Shown piece after piece: positions 11,386 through 21,470 of a stretch of DNA of 64,000 nucleotides. Below the pieces are notes generated by a model. That model ran no database searches, was not told the DNA's origin, and saw nothing but the letters and a program-made list of their open reading frames with translations. Source of the stretch: Hippopus hippopus (taxonomy: Eukaryota; Mollusca; Bivalvia; Cardiida; Cardiidae); contig OX328105.1 of the NCBI GenBank assembly GCA_946811185.2, positions 48,918,845-48,982,844 on the forward strand, read 5' to 3'. The translations under genes and the position numbers were made by a program. Within the stretch, counting starts at the first letter, position 1. The number at the start of each line of letters is the position of its first letter.

Positions 11386-11550
11386 GTTAAACTACCCTGC
11401 GGCAAAATGCTTTCGAAAAAAATTCTTGGAAAAAGGAGACGGATGCCGGCGCAAACGAAATATTTAATCTGCCTAAATTGATGGCATTTGTGTTTTAAAC
11501 GTATAACACATTGTGGGAAAGGAAGAAAATGCTGGTAAGCATTTATTTAT
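11386..11550 (+). repeat. F4 fragment, scrambled
   Basis: Pieces of the left half and of 'attgtgggaaaggaagaaaa' adjoin the preceding copy; the right half is absent. Confidence 0.45.
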
Positions 11551-11687
11551 ATAATTATAGTAAACTTTTATTCGACTTTTTCCCCCCATTTTTGAAATAA
11601 TGGTCCGACGCAATTTATTGAAACTATATGTACTTATATGCAGAATATCGAGACTTCAACTTTTGCTTTTATCAGTTTTTTAACCCT

Positions 11688-11868
11688 TTCTCGGACGAAA
11701 AGTTTTAGACTCTTTCCAAACTCAAAACTTCTGCCGACGACAAATTCAAAATGGGTAAAAATGAGGTTAAGTTCTGTAATAGGGTAGAACACTGTGGGTA
11801 AAGAAGAAAATGCTTGTTATCGGCATTTTCTCCTTTTCCCAAAATGTTTTTTAATCGCTTGTTTCTCC
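11688..11868 (-). repeat. F4 copy, partial
   Basis: Begins 'aaccctttctcggacgaaaa' and contains the hairpin 'gaaaatgcttgttatcggca'. It ends near 'cccaaaatgtttt'. Confidence 0.65.
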
Positions 11869-12446
11869 AGGATTTTTACTCTGACACGAGAAGGAGGTCA
11901 CAGAGTATCCTGAAGCAAACGCCTCTAAAGTTGTAGCACAATTCTTTGAAGCTACATTACGCGTATAGTCAAGCAATTGTCTTAACAATGACTCATTATG
12001 CTGATTATCTGAATTCAACAGTACGAAGGATATTACACCACAAGTTGCTTCCCTTTACCTGCAATCAAACGATGACTCTCTGACGATGCACTGAATCATA
12101 AACCCTTGGAGGAGAAACTGTCGGACACCAAAGTTTTTTCTCTCCCTCATTTGGTGTCACACGACTGGTTTTTGCCACTTTGATAAAAAGAGTGAAATTG
12201 TCCATGTTTGCAGCTTCATAATTTGTATGTGGCTAACCTCAGAAGTACTTTTAGAAGTACATGTACATGTATATATTTAGTCCTTCAATGAAATGAAAAC
12301 AGGGGAGAAAAAAACCTTTATGTCAACCGATTGCGTTTTTCAACTAAACCACAACCAACACGGGCACCCTAGAAATTGTCCTCATAGGGTCAATTCTTCG
12401 CGGCTATGACCCCAAGTTATTGTTCGTCAAAAAAATAAAACCATAT

Positions 12447-12652
12447 GAGCCATGCTCTGGCAAAAGGGGGCTTAATACATTTCCGTGATTCGTGATATCA
12501 AGCAAGTCATCATAGTGTTATAGTTCCATAAAATAACATTTTGTATATCAACCGACTAAATCATGAGGTACACTGGTCCTTTGACATGCAGAAAATTGAA
12601 CATTAACAAAAGGTTTCGACCCATGTCAGCCTGTGCGCACTGCATGGCTCAT
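12447..12652. repeat. F2 copy with decayed centre
   Basis: Ends are GAGCCATGCTCTGGC and 'gcatggctc'. The interior holds the 'taaatcatgaggtacactgg' segment typical of F2. The hairpin core is reduced. Confidence 0.75.
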
Positions 12653-13150
12653 ATTTAAGTGGTCGCCAAATGCCAAAATTTGAAACAGATCCAAATTATT
12701 TACCACTAAGTTTTGTGAACTCCATTAAACAGTGCAACAAAAGTGCATCTGTAAAATTGTACAAAGGGTTATAAACAATCACAGTAGTACAATGAAGTAA
12801 ACACCCATACATTTATAATTGTAAGCTATATTTCTTCTTTAATCAAAAGTAATGGTCTAAAACAATGGTTTGTTTTATTTTTTACTACTACGGCCTGAGA
12901 GCAATCTTGCACTGGTGCAACACTTAGTGTATGACATTTTCGACCTGACTGAAAGACAACAGAATGAATCCTGGAACCCAAATGATGTATATACCCAAAA
13001 ATCTAATTTCATACCTACAAAATGAACTAAAATAGGACCGTTGTCTTTACCGAAGGTAGCAATCCTGTGCATGAACATTTAACTGAGAAGTAAGAGTGAA
13101 AATACTGATAAGAAATTCAAAACATAGTGCAGAAAGAAAATCTTTTATCA
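12653..13150. other. No gene or known repeat seen
   Basis: AT-rich. A 67-codon minus-strand frame near 12.9-13.1 kb shows no recognisable domain. Confidence 0.5.
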
Positions 13151-13770
13151 CATAACTTCCCTTGCTTTCAGTTTAATATACCCTTTACGAATTTTCTTAT
13201 CTTATTCACGTTTGATATCATATTTGTTTGACGTCACTTTTGACGTCACTTTGTACGTATTTTACCTATTGAAGTCAAGGAAAAATATTATTTAGCTCGC
13301 CAAGACTCCCTAGATAACATTTTTCTAGAAACTCGTTTAATAAAATTTTACCTCAAAAGCCAACTCATGTCAGATATATTTATCACATAACCTCCCTTGT
13401 ATTCAGTGTAATACAACCCATTACGAATTTTCTTGTCTTATATACGCTTGATATCACAAGTGTGTGACGTCATTTTTGACGTCATTTTGTACATATTTCG
13501 TTAAAGTGAATGGATATTACTGCAGGTGCATCTATAGATGGTTTTGCATATTCTAATCTATAATTTGTGAAATATCGTTATGTCATAAAAAGGATCTGAC
13601 ATTCGTTAGCGTTTGAGGTGAAATTTTATAAAAGCCGTCAAGAAAAATGCTATTAAACTCGCCAAGGACTAACATTTTTCTTTGACTCATTTAATAAAGA
13701 AATTATCTCAAAAACCAACTCATGTCAGATCCAATATTTATCACATGACCTCCCTTGTTTTCTGTGTAAT
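13151..13770 (+). repeat. Tandem repeat with paired TGACGTCA motifs
   Basis: A unit opening 'cacataacttcccttg' starts near 13151 and again near 13385, with a truncated third start near 13740. Each complete unit carries two palindromic TGACGTCA octamers 12 bases apart (13229-13236 and 13241-13248; 13465-13472 and 13477-13484). TGACGTCA is the established CRE octamer bound by CREB/ATF factors. No promoter or gene was seen beside it, so a regulatory role is only possible. Confidence 0.7.
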
Positions 13771-13774
13771 CACA

Positions 13775-13945
13775 GGCCTTTGAAGCTCTATTGGTCTATC
13801 ACGGAACACTAAAATTGTCCTTGGTCGATCATCGAACACTTATAGCACATTGGTGCATCGCCTGTATATCAAGGAATATATATTCAAATTTTCATCAACA
13901 CTGTTTCTAAAACTAGCACATTGGTGACTCCCTCTATATCGTATA
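13775..13945. repeat. MITE fragment related to 58.1 kb
   Basis: 'ggcctttgaagctctattgg' followed by 'tctatcacggaacact' matches the right arm of the element at 58117-58355 in inverted order. The second arm is decayed. Confidence 0.55.
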
Positions 13946-14216
13946 TAGTAAGACAAAGTGTGCAACGAAATCGAAGAAAATTTGACCGCCGTCCCCTTTC
14001 AGCGATAATATGTAACAGAAAATAGAAAAATAAACCTAGTTACCTAGTTATCATTCAAAATGATTTTTCTTCTGTACCCTGGTCCTCGAAAGTTCAAAAG
14101 GGCTCTTGCCATCAAGCGATAGCTCTCATCTCACAAAAATTAAAAAGCTTCCACATTTTCCGGATCGCCAAGAAAAAAACATCTGTCATATGATTCACTT
14201 TGAACTCGCAAAGGTT

Positions 14217-14443
14217 TTAACCCTTTACCACACAATTCCGAGTTTAACAACCCTAAGGTAGAGGCCTTTTGAAAACATTGTGGAAAAAGGAGAAAATGCT
14301 GGTTACCAGCATTTTCTCCTTTTCCCATAACGTTTTCTACCCTATCAAAGAAAGAAAAATCATTTAAGCAGCATTTAATTTGTCGTCTGCAGACGCTTTC
14401 AATTTGGTCTGGTCCAAAACTTTGTCGTTTGGTAAAGAGTTAA
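14217..14443 (+). repeat. F4 copy, complete (reference copy)
   Basis: 227 bp, from TTAACCCTTTACCACACA to GGTAAAGAGTTAA. The centre is a hairpin with 15-base arms, GGAGAAAATGCTGGT and its complement (14289-14319). Weaker pairing extends outward through 'aaaacattgtgg'. It has no coding capacity. Confidence 0.9.
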
Positions 14444-14595
14444 AGTCGGACAAGTGTAAAACTTCGCTTTGTGGTAAAGGGTTGTTAAGAGCTTATTTTG
14501 ATTATCCATATTTTATAAAAGTCGTCTGCTGCAGGTCTGTTTCAGCAAGTATGAGCTTTTGACTGTTTTACTGAATGGGTTTCTCAAGCCATATT

Positions 14596-14770
14596 AACAG
14601 TTTACCAAACGGTAAAGTTTTATACTCATCCAAATTTAAAACATTTTCAGACGACAAATTAAAAGGTGGACCAAACGAAAGTATTCGTATTTTCGAGAGC
14701 TGGTTATCAGCACTTTCTCTTTTTCCCACATTGTTTTCAATGATCCTTTTCTGCAGGGCTATTTAAACGC
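14596..14770 (-). repeat. F4 copy, reverse
   Basis: Opens 'agtttaccaaacggtaaagt'. The hairpin is degraded to 'gagagctggttatcagcact'. Confidence 0.65.
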
Positions 14771-14789
14771 GGCCATGGCTCTCTTATTT

Positions 14790-15095
14790 GAGTCATGCTC
14801 TGTATCAAGGAGCTTTTATGCTTCTGCAAAATGTAGCAGACTGCACAGACTGACAAGGATCGAAACATATGGGTAATTTATAAATTTTTAGCAAGTCCTA
14901 GAACCATTCTACCTCATGATTCAGTTGGTTGTCAGATAAAATGGATTCTGTGGATCCATAATTATGAGATGACTTGCTTGATATAATATGACAAGATGAT
15001 TTGCTTGGTATAATATGGCAAGGAGATATCTCCTTATTTTACATCATGCAAGTCACCTCATAATTATGGTTCCACACTTTGCCCGGGCGCTGCTC
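14790..15095. repeat. F2 copy, expanded
   Basis: Opens 'gagtcatgctctgtatcaag', holds 'ctacctcatgattcagttgg', and shows a local duplication of 'gacttgcttgatataatatg'. Confidence 0.65.
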
Positions 15096-15103
15096 ATAGA
15101 ATT

Positions 15104-15300
15104 GGCTTGCAACACGCGAAAAGAGGCATTCGGACATTTGCGTAAAGTGTCGTTTCGGATCGGATACGGCACTTTACGACTACATTAGATTTTGTGCTAC
15201 AGTAGACTTGCTCAAAACAGAAAATTATATAAAAACGGAAAGTGTCCGAGACGACACTTAACGCAAATGTCCGAATGCCGCTTTTCGCGTGTTGCAGGCC
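15104..15300. repeat. F1 copy with internal deletion
   Basis: Both terminal repeats are present (GGCTTGCAACACGCG...), flanked on both sides by AATT. Both central hairpins are deleted or shortened. It abuts the unit 1 duplication start. Confidence 0.8.
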
Positions 15301-15423
15301 AATTATATATTCATGCAGTTTCACTAGTACTAGGTTTGGAGGGTAATTTAATACAAATAAGCAAAAGTGTTTTCATGCAGGAAGGATGGGTAAAAAACAA
15401 AACAAAACAAAACAAACAAACAA

Positions 15424-15446
15424 AAATGAATGAATGAATGAATGAA
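15424..15446. repeat. (GAAT)n microsatellite
   Basis: A short 'aatgaatgaatg' run, matched at 24.9 kb in unit 2. Confidence 0.8.
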
Positions 15447-15494
15447 AAACAGACAAAAATGAACAAACAAAACCACACATGGGAGATAGAAAAA

Positions 15495-15613
15495 AAGGTA
15501 ATTAAGGTAATTTTATTCCAATTTATGGTACATTTTTGAAATTGTCAGATGCTAAATAAATTTGTTTAACCAATATTTATGTCTTCGATTTCTCCGAAGT
15601 TGAGCAGTTTTTC
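15495..15613 (-). other. Gene A exon 4 (3' UTR) with poly(A) signal
   Basis: On the minus strand, acceptor TTCCAG is followed by exon sequence GAAAAACTGCTCAAC. An AATAAA follows at 15517-15512. The same island, acceptor included, is kept in genes B and C while its surroundings differ. This supports a terminal untranslated exon joined to the donor after the stop in exon 3. The 3' end is approximate. Confidence 0.55.
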
Positions 15614-15659
15614 CTGGAACAAATATTTAAATGCATGAATAAGTATGATTTTAGATCAA

Positions 15660-15719
15660 AAGGAGGTATGGAGAGAGTGAAGAGGGAAGAAGAAAGAAAT
15701 TTATCAATAAAAAGAAAAA

Positions 15720-15769
<50 letters not shown>

Positions 15770-15990
15770 AACGCTTAGAGAGAGAGAGAAACAGAGAGAA
15801 AGAGAAGGAGAGAGAGAGAGAGAGGGGGGGAGGGAGAGAGACACACAAGGAGAGATAGAGAGGGGGAGAGTGAGGGAGGGAGGGGGGAGAGAGAGACAAG
15901 GAGAGACAGAGAGAGAGATAGGGAGAGAGGGGGGAGAGTAAGGGAGGGAGGGGCAGAGAGAGACACACACAGAGACAGAGAGAGAGGCAG
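15660..15990 (-). repeat. GA-rich tract (CT on the gene strand), gene A intron 3
   Basis: About 330 bases of almost pure purine on the plus strand, with a clean GA run near 15725-15767. Read on the gene strand it is a very long polypyrimidine tract a short way upstream of the exon 4 acceptor. The serine/leucine-rich frames across it are repeat artefacts. Confidence 0.85.
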
Positions 15991-16043
15991 ACAGAAGACA
16001 TATTTTAACGTCGATCAGATCTAAAACTATTCATGTCCTCTAC

Positions 16044-16250
16044 TCATAACGTCCTTAACTCTTGACCAATAAACAAAATTTGGACCCGTCCACATTGAAA
16101 GCATTTGCACATGACAAATTTGATGCGTTTCAAATGAAATTTGTTTTTTAAAGGTTAAAAACATAGTGGGAAAAAGAGAAAATGCTGGTTACCAGCATTT
16201 TCTCCTTTACCCACTGTGTTTTCAAAAGGTCTTCTTTGACATGATCGATA
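16044..16250 (-). repeat. F4 copy in gene A intron 3
   Basis: Opens 'ttgaccaataaacaaaattt' and holds the perfect hairpin 'agaaaatgctggttaccagc'. The right end is diverged. Confidence 0.75.
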
Positions 16251-17120
16251 AATCGATAGTGTCGTAAAGGATTTTAAAATATTCCACGATTTTTTAATTT
16301 TAGGTAGATATGTCAGATAGGTATTTCATTCAGACACGTGTACATGTACATAGTCATAATACATACATTGTACACAAATATTGTAAAGAAAATAAATCAA
16401 GAATGTCCCTCAAAAAGATGAAAACCAACAATTTTCGTAGAAAACCTGACTTGTTGGGCCAAGAGGGTCAATTCAATGATTGACCATCTTGGTCTAACTA
16501 ACGTTAGACTAAATTTTGATGCAAGTGTCAATAATGCTGCAATTTTGAAAACCAGATTGTATGAACAGTATGTGCAGAGCTGAAATACGTGAATTTATAA
16601 TTGCAGTAAGCTTACTTACTATTGTAGATTTAAAAATGAATTTATATATGAAAACTACCTTGACAATATAGCAAACAAAGAGAGATAAAGACATTGTAAA
16701 ATTTGCTCTTCACAAGTTGTTGAGGATGAATATCATTTTTTGCTTTGCTGTCCAAAATACGAGCATTTGAGACGAAAACACTTTGGAGGCCGAATACTAA
16801 ATATTTCGTTAAATTAATGTCATCGTCAAAAATGAAAACTTTCTTTTCTATTTGCAAATATCTTTCAGAAATTTATTCCATTCTTGATAAAGTCATTCAA
16901 ACTATTGCTGTTCCTTAAATCAATTTCAATAAATGTTTGCTTTGCGTACAACGCAAGGTTAAACAGTTCACTTTTGTTATTAGGTTTAATGCGCGAAAAC
17001 TAAAATCACTGTTGCACAAGTTGAAATTTTTGTGAGCATTGTCTCGCTATGATAGGCAAATCACACACACATAAACACACACAAAAAATGCCTAATTTGG
17101 TTTTTGAGTTAAAAAATAAT
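16251..17120. other. Gene A intron 3, remainder
   Basis: AT-rich, partly shared with 25.9-26.3 kb of unit 2. A CA run lies at about 17065-17090. No coding exon recognised. Confidence 0.5.
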
Positions 17121-17135
17121 AATTACCTTTAACGT

Positions 17136-18572
17136 CTAACCTGGTGGCGGGGTGCCGATAGCAGTTCCAGACGGGAACAAGAAACGGATCAAAAAGATGA
17201 AGATGAACACTGCAAGGAGTAAACATTGATTGACTGTTTGTTTGGTGTTTTTCGCCATTTTCAACATTATTTCAGTTATGTCGCGGCGGCCAGTATGCCT
17301 ATCCATACTCTCAAGAAGTTTCTGTCACAAGTAGATCTATTTCGCACAATAATCTTTCCAAGCCACTGGCTACTTTCTCTCATAACCATCGTCGAAACAA
17401 TGATCGGCGGTGAGAGAGGAATGAATCTTGTCGCAATGATTGTCATCACAATTATTGTGAAGGTGACAATCTGTTATTGTACGGTTGGTGTAACTGTTAG
17501 TCGCTGGCAGAAAAATAAGTTTTAAAAGCAGTTCAAAAGTTGCCAGGATTTGTTCACTTTTTACCCGATTTTATAATTCATCCATATACCAGTGACTAAT
17601 ACTTGGCCCGACCGTACAATAGCAGGGTGTCATCTTCACAAAAATTTCCAAACTTTTAAAAGCTATGATTAAAATTCAATTGCATTTTAACGCCCTCTTT
17701 GTTTACTTTTGGCAGTTGCTGGGTCTTTAAAGTTCAACTCCTTACCAAACGAGGAAAAAATTAAACTCAACCAAATTGAAAGCTTTTGCAGACAACAAAT
17801 GAAATATTGCTCAAATGATGATTTCTGTCTTTAATAAGGACAGGTAAAAACATTGTGGGAAAAGGAGAAAATGCTGGTTACCAGCATATAGCAGATGAGT
17901 GAATTCTGTGGCAATGAGTATCATCGACCATGGGAAAGAAAATGGACGAACTGATGTATCGAACTAGCGACCCGCTGCTTTCAAGCATAAACAAAGTCGA
18001 GACGGTATCTAATGATTAATGACAAATGAATCATATCTCAATGTCTCCTTTTCCAATCTCGGAAAGAATTATATTCTGACTGGATGTTTTAAACCCCGAT
18101 CCCTGGATTAGGAGGAGGTTAAAAATACATCAAACCTTCGCAATTAATTCCATGGTTTTACGACCTTCAGGTGCAATTCTTCCCCCCCCCCCCAAAAAAA
18201 AAAAAAAAAAAAAAAATGCAGGAAAAGTAAAAAATGTTGGTGACCGGCAGTTTCTCCTTTTCCTACAATTTTTACGGCCCTGTCCAATAGAAATCACATC
18301 ATTTGAGCAACATTTAAATTGTCGCCAGCAAATGCTTCGAATTTGGCCCAGTCTAAAATTTTGTCATGTACGTAAGATTTGAATGACTACTTACGGAAGA
18401 TAAGAATTCCAAAAATACCGCCACCACCGAATCCACCACCGCCGCTACTGAAGCTGAAACCACCGCCACGGCCGTAAGGCATCATAGGCGGATAGTAGCC
18501 ATATTTGGAATAGCCCATGGCGGCCATCACCACACACAAAAGACATATCGCTGACAGTATAAACTTGTTCAT
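17136..18572 (-). CDS. Gene A: small secreted Gly-rich protein with hydrophobic tail
   Basis: Join 18395-18572 and 17136-17209, giving 83 residues. Residues 1 to about 20 (MNKFILSAICLLCVV...) are a signal peptide. Then come a Tyr/Pro/Met stretch YGYYPPMMPYGR and a glycine-rich body (GGGGFGGGG). A strongly hydrophobic run, IFGILIF-LFIFIFLIRFLF, is cut by the intron at the hyphen. The tail is PSGTAIGTPPPG. The donor is C|GTAAGTAG and the acceptor CTCCTTGCAG|TG, phase 1, intron about 1.2 kb. The exon also has a 3' acceptor-side UTR start (TTTACAG|AAGTG at 18584). The donor sequence itself encodes an in-frame TAG, so unspliced RNA would end in RK. I do not recognise a named family. A shell-matrix, byssal or mucosal secreted or membrane-anchored protein is likely by type only. 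The splice model is strengthened by genes B, C and D. Confidence 0.75.
17225..17448 (-). mobile_element. SINE-1 body, head lost
   Basis: 'tgattgactgtttgtttggt', 'tcgcggcggccagtatgcct' and 'aacaatgatcggcggtgaga' follow the body of the copy at 66-372. The tRNA-like head is replaced by an F5 element. Confidence 0.6.
17449..17730. repeat. F5 palindrome, gene A intron 2
   Basis: 'gtgaaggtgacaatctgtta' faces 'gtgtcatcttcac' about 180 bases away. Both sides hold the 'gtacggt'/'accgtac' and 'gtcgctgg'-type segments. Confidence 0.75.
17736..17890 (-). repeat. F4 copy truncated at its hairpin
   Basis: Opens 'caactccttaccaaacgagg' and breaks after 'gctggttaccagcat'. It is followed by a SINE-1-head-like piece ('tcgaactagcgacccgctgc', near 17958). 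The same breakpoint occurs at 29.09 kb, so it predates the duplication. Confidence 0.65.
18135..18380 (+). repeat. F4 copy, diverged, beside gene A exon 2
   Basis: Left end 'cgcaattaattccatggttt', C/A homopolymer runs near 18182, hairpin 'gttggtgaccggcagtttct', right end 'aaaattttgtcatgtacgta'. It ends within about 15 bases of the exon 2 donor in genes A and B, and close by in C. Confidence 0.65.
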
Positions 18573-18599
18573 TTTGGAACACTTCTGTAAATAAAACAA

Positions 18600-18720
18600 T
18601 AAATGGGCCATGCTTTAGCAAAATGGGGTTTAATGCATCTTCGTCATGCATTACAACAAGCAAATCATCACATAATTATGGACTCATAAAATCCATTTTG
18701 TCTGATACCGAGCAATTTTT
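18600..18720. repeat. F2 half, just upstream of gene A exon 2
   Basis: 'gggccatgctttagcaaaat' and 'ataaaatccattttgtctga' are F2 segments; the hairpin core is missing. The same half-element lies at this position in genes B and C. Confidence 0.65.
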
Positions 18721-19299
18721 ATAGATACGCACGATAATTGTATTCTTTTCTATCAATGCTGTCCAGAAAACCACATCAAACTGGGTCCATCATTACGGTG
18801 CATCATAGCTTTAACACTCTCAGACGAAAATACATGACAATCCTAAATTTCGCAATTTCTCAAGTATCTTCACCTCCTTTTTTTTTAAAGAAAATAAATT
18901 TGTGATGAAATACCGGGAGAACGCAGAAATGTAAAATATGTTAGAGCGGCATTTTGAGAGTTGCTTGAAAAAAAAACCTGAGTTTGAAATGCATCGGTTC
19001 AAATCTCAACTAACACAGCGCAGTTGTATCCTGATCAGTAATTAATTGTCGATCAATATTCATTTATTAGTTATGGTTGAACAAAATAGATACAACATAA
19101 TATGTACAGATACGATTATTTACTTTTATTTAACAACGCTCTGGCAGAAGGTTTAATGCACCTTCGCCGCATAATACGGATCCAGTTTGAATAAAAACCT
19201 TCTGAATCATGAGTAAGAATTGTTCGTTTACGTGAAGAAAATTTAAAAGTAGAAAAAATATGTTTACAAGAGCAAACTTTGTTTGATATTGTTAACTCT

Positions 19300-19410
19300 T
19301 AGGCTGCTAGGCGCAACTCAAAGCGCTTTTCCGGCCAATGTAGATTAAGATCGGAGGGCACAGAACGTGCAGTCTAATCTTGGATCTAAACTGTCCGATA
19401 AAGAGATATT
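19300..19410 (+). repeat. F3 copy in gene A intron 1
   Basis: 'cttaggctgctaggcgcaac', a hairpin with 'acagaacgtgcagtctaatc', then 'ggatctaaactgtccgata'. Confidence 0.75.
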
Positions 19411-20045
19411 TTCCGGCAAAAATAACTTTGAAAGTGCAATATATGGGTTTTTTGTACTATTGGTTAGAACATTTCATTTAACTTATTTAGTAGGTTGAGG
19501 CTTACAGAGCCGAGCGTTACACAACCTAAAGCCATTTGTCAATAATTCTAAAACTGAAATGAAAATTATCGATTCTTTTATCGTGTTCTGCGATATATTA
19601 TCTTCCATAGATATCAACAAATGGGTCTTTACCATAAGAGTTTTACAGGTAAAAACTTTGGAACAGGACACTTTATTCTCATACCCAACGTGAAATGGAA
19701 ATTTGGATTACCATGGTCAATGTATTGGGGAAAAATCTGACTTGTCAATTATAATAAAATTACAAATTTCCTCACTTCCAGTTCAGAAATATTGAAAAGT
19801 AACGTAAAATGATATGGAATCGTTTTCGACGGGAATGGATATTGGATAAATAGAGGATAATCAGCTGGCTGTGTGTGATATTAAAAAATCTGTCACTAGA
19901 ATGGGGTGTGATGCGGTTGAAACCAGTTGATTTATTTTTTATATTCCTATTTCACCCTTTTTATTCTAATAATTATCAAAAAATGATACAATATGAGCAA
20001 TATAGGAAAAAAAGAAATTCCGGCAAACATTCTAAAACTAAATCG

Positions 20046-20080
20046 TCACTAGTGATGATACCATCATGATCATCACTAGT
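20046..20080. repeat. Short palindrome, CACTAGTGATGAT
   Basis: CACTAGTGATGATACCATCA is followed by ATGATCATCACTAGTG. The hairpin recurs at 31.13 kb in unit 2. Confidence 0.75.
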
Positions 20081-20341
20081 GGTGTTATTCACTGTGAAAT
20101 GCCAGTAATTCACTGATAGGGATATATTAAACTTTTTTATGTATCAGATTATAGAGGCCAAAGTTTAAAAAAAGACAAAGGCCAGTAGAAAGAATAACAT
20201 GTCCATGATTCGTTGGGGACGGATTTTGAAAAAAATAAAAAAACTAATTCTTAAACAATTTTTTAAAACATTTGCCCCGCTGTTTACATTGTGATAAAAC
20301 TCTTAGAAAATTGGAAATGTAAGAAGTGTGTATGTGCTTAC

Positions 20342-20600
20342 CCCGTTTGAAAGATGCTCCGAAAATGTTTATGGTCTGCAAAATGCACGCGCATTTTGTA
20401 TATATAGTCTCTGAATCGGAAATTGCACGTCATTTTTGGTGAAACGATTTCCGGAAAAAAAAGGTTTCGATCGATTATGTAAGTAATAAATTGATTAGTA
20501 CTGCAATATTCCGCAGTGCACTTTTACAACTCATTATTCAGTGAAAGATGGGGCTATCTTACCCGTCAGTATACCATTTCTTGTAGAATGTTGCCGAATT
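20342..20600 (-). promoter_or_regulatory. Gene A promoter and 5' UTR exon 1
   Basis: On the minus strand a TATATATA box (20399-20406) lies about 30 bases upstream of a predicted start near 20375-20377. A short exon, about 35 bases, ends AAACGGG|GTAAGC at 20342. It has no ATG and would splice to the acceptor at 18584. The 175 bases upstream are kept in units 2 and 3 and include TGACGTGC (20425-20432), a CRE-like half site. The start site is inferred from TATA spacing. Confidence 0.6.
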
Positions 20601-20619
20601 TGACCTGCCGAATTGATGG

Positions 20620-20850
20620 GGTCCTGCGCAGTCATTTGGTGCGGGTGTGGGATTTGACACCCTAAGGTCTGAGGTTTAGCCTCGTAGGGCTAGTCTTTTT
20701 TGTGGGAGTGTCCTTGAGCAACACACCTACTTCAGACGAGCCTTACACTGGTGAAAACCAGAACACTTATAAATAAGCGGTCGCTGTAACATTACTGAAA
20801 TTTTGCTGAAAGCGATGTACACTCAGCATACTTATAAACAGCAACTTTTA
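20620..20850 (+). mobile_element. SINE-2 copy upstream of gene A
   Basis: Contains GTGTCCTTGAGCAACACACC and a long conserved tail 'agcggtcgctgtaacattac'. The 'gtgtccttgagcaa' motif resembles the conserved core of V/Deu-type SINEs (recall, not searched). Copies occur at the same place in units 2 and 3. Confidence 0.5.
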
Positions 20851-21149
20851 AGCTGTTATTCCCCGTTGACATTTTATTTGCATCACTTTCCAAAAAGAAG
20901 TGTTTCATTTGTTTTTTTTTTGCAGAATGATTGATCAGTGTAAAAACATACCTCAGCCTAAGTCGGGATAGAATTAATTGAGTTGTTTCTTGTTAAAGGA
21001 GCTTATTTAACATCTAATCACTCAACACTGAAAAATCAAATTCTTGAAAAATTGATACTAGTGTTGTCGAATTACATGTTTGTGTAGATAATAATTTTCA
21101 TGTTTTTTCTTATTGCTGACAAAATTTCTGCTGAGTGTATTTGTGCATA

Positions 21150-21310
21150 ACTCATTTAACTAAACAAGCACCTATTCATGCATTCCCTGCGTTCCTTTTT
21201 CTAACACTTCGCGCGACAGCCTTTCTAAACCACTGGCTGCTTTTCTGCAGACAAAATTTAATAGAAAAAATGTTCAGCAAATAGAGAGAAACGAGTCCTG
21301 TCGCAATGTC
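21150..21310 (-). mobile_element. SINE-1 body fragment
   Basis: 'cctattcatgcattccctgc' and 'aaaccactggctgcttttct' match the SINE-1 body; no head. Confidence 0.5.
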
Positions 21311-21404
21311 TAGATCTAGTATCAACCATCCAAAAGATGAGTATTTTAAAGTGTAAAACGCATCAGCGCCGTTTAGTGTAAGAATATCTCAAAACGTCGG
21401 ACAG

Positions 21405-21470
21405 GATAGATCAAGATCAGATCCGTATTGCTTATTGATCTTGACATGTAGCTAATAATTGGCTTTGGCT
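21405..21470. repeat. F3-like hairpin fragment
   Basis: 'agatcaagatcagatccg' faces 'attgatcttgacatg'. The same piece lies at 34.22 kb. Confidence 0.5.

Larger units (their letters stand above)
14480..15300. repeat. Block resembling the end of units 1 and 2
   Basis: Segments such as 'gattatccatattttataaa', 'gtctgtttcagcaagtatga' and the following F4 and F2 elements recur at 24.21-24.80 kb. They also recur, less completely, at 38.69-39.06 kb. In all three places the block immediately precedes the 3' end of a glycine-rich gene. This marks the unit boundary of the tandem duplication. Confidence 0.7.

Noticed and set aside
15651..16001. Long serine/leucine/cysteine-rich frames on the minus strand
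   Set aside because: They read the GA/CT simple repeat; several frames are open at once, which is expected for dinucleotide repeats. The same applies to 24894-25737 and 39273-39602.
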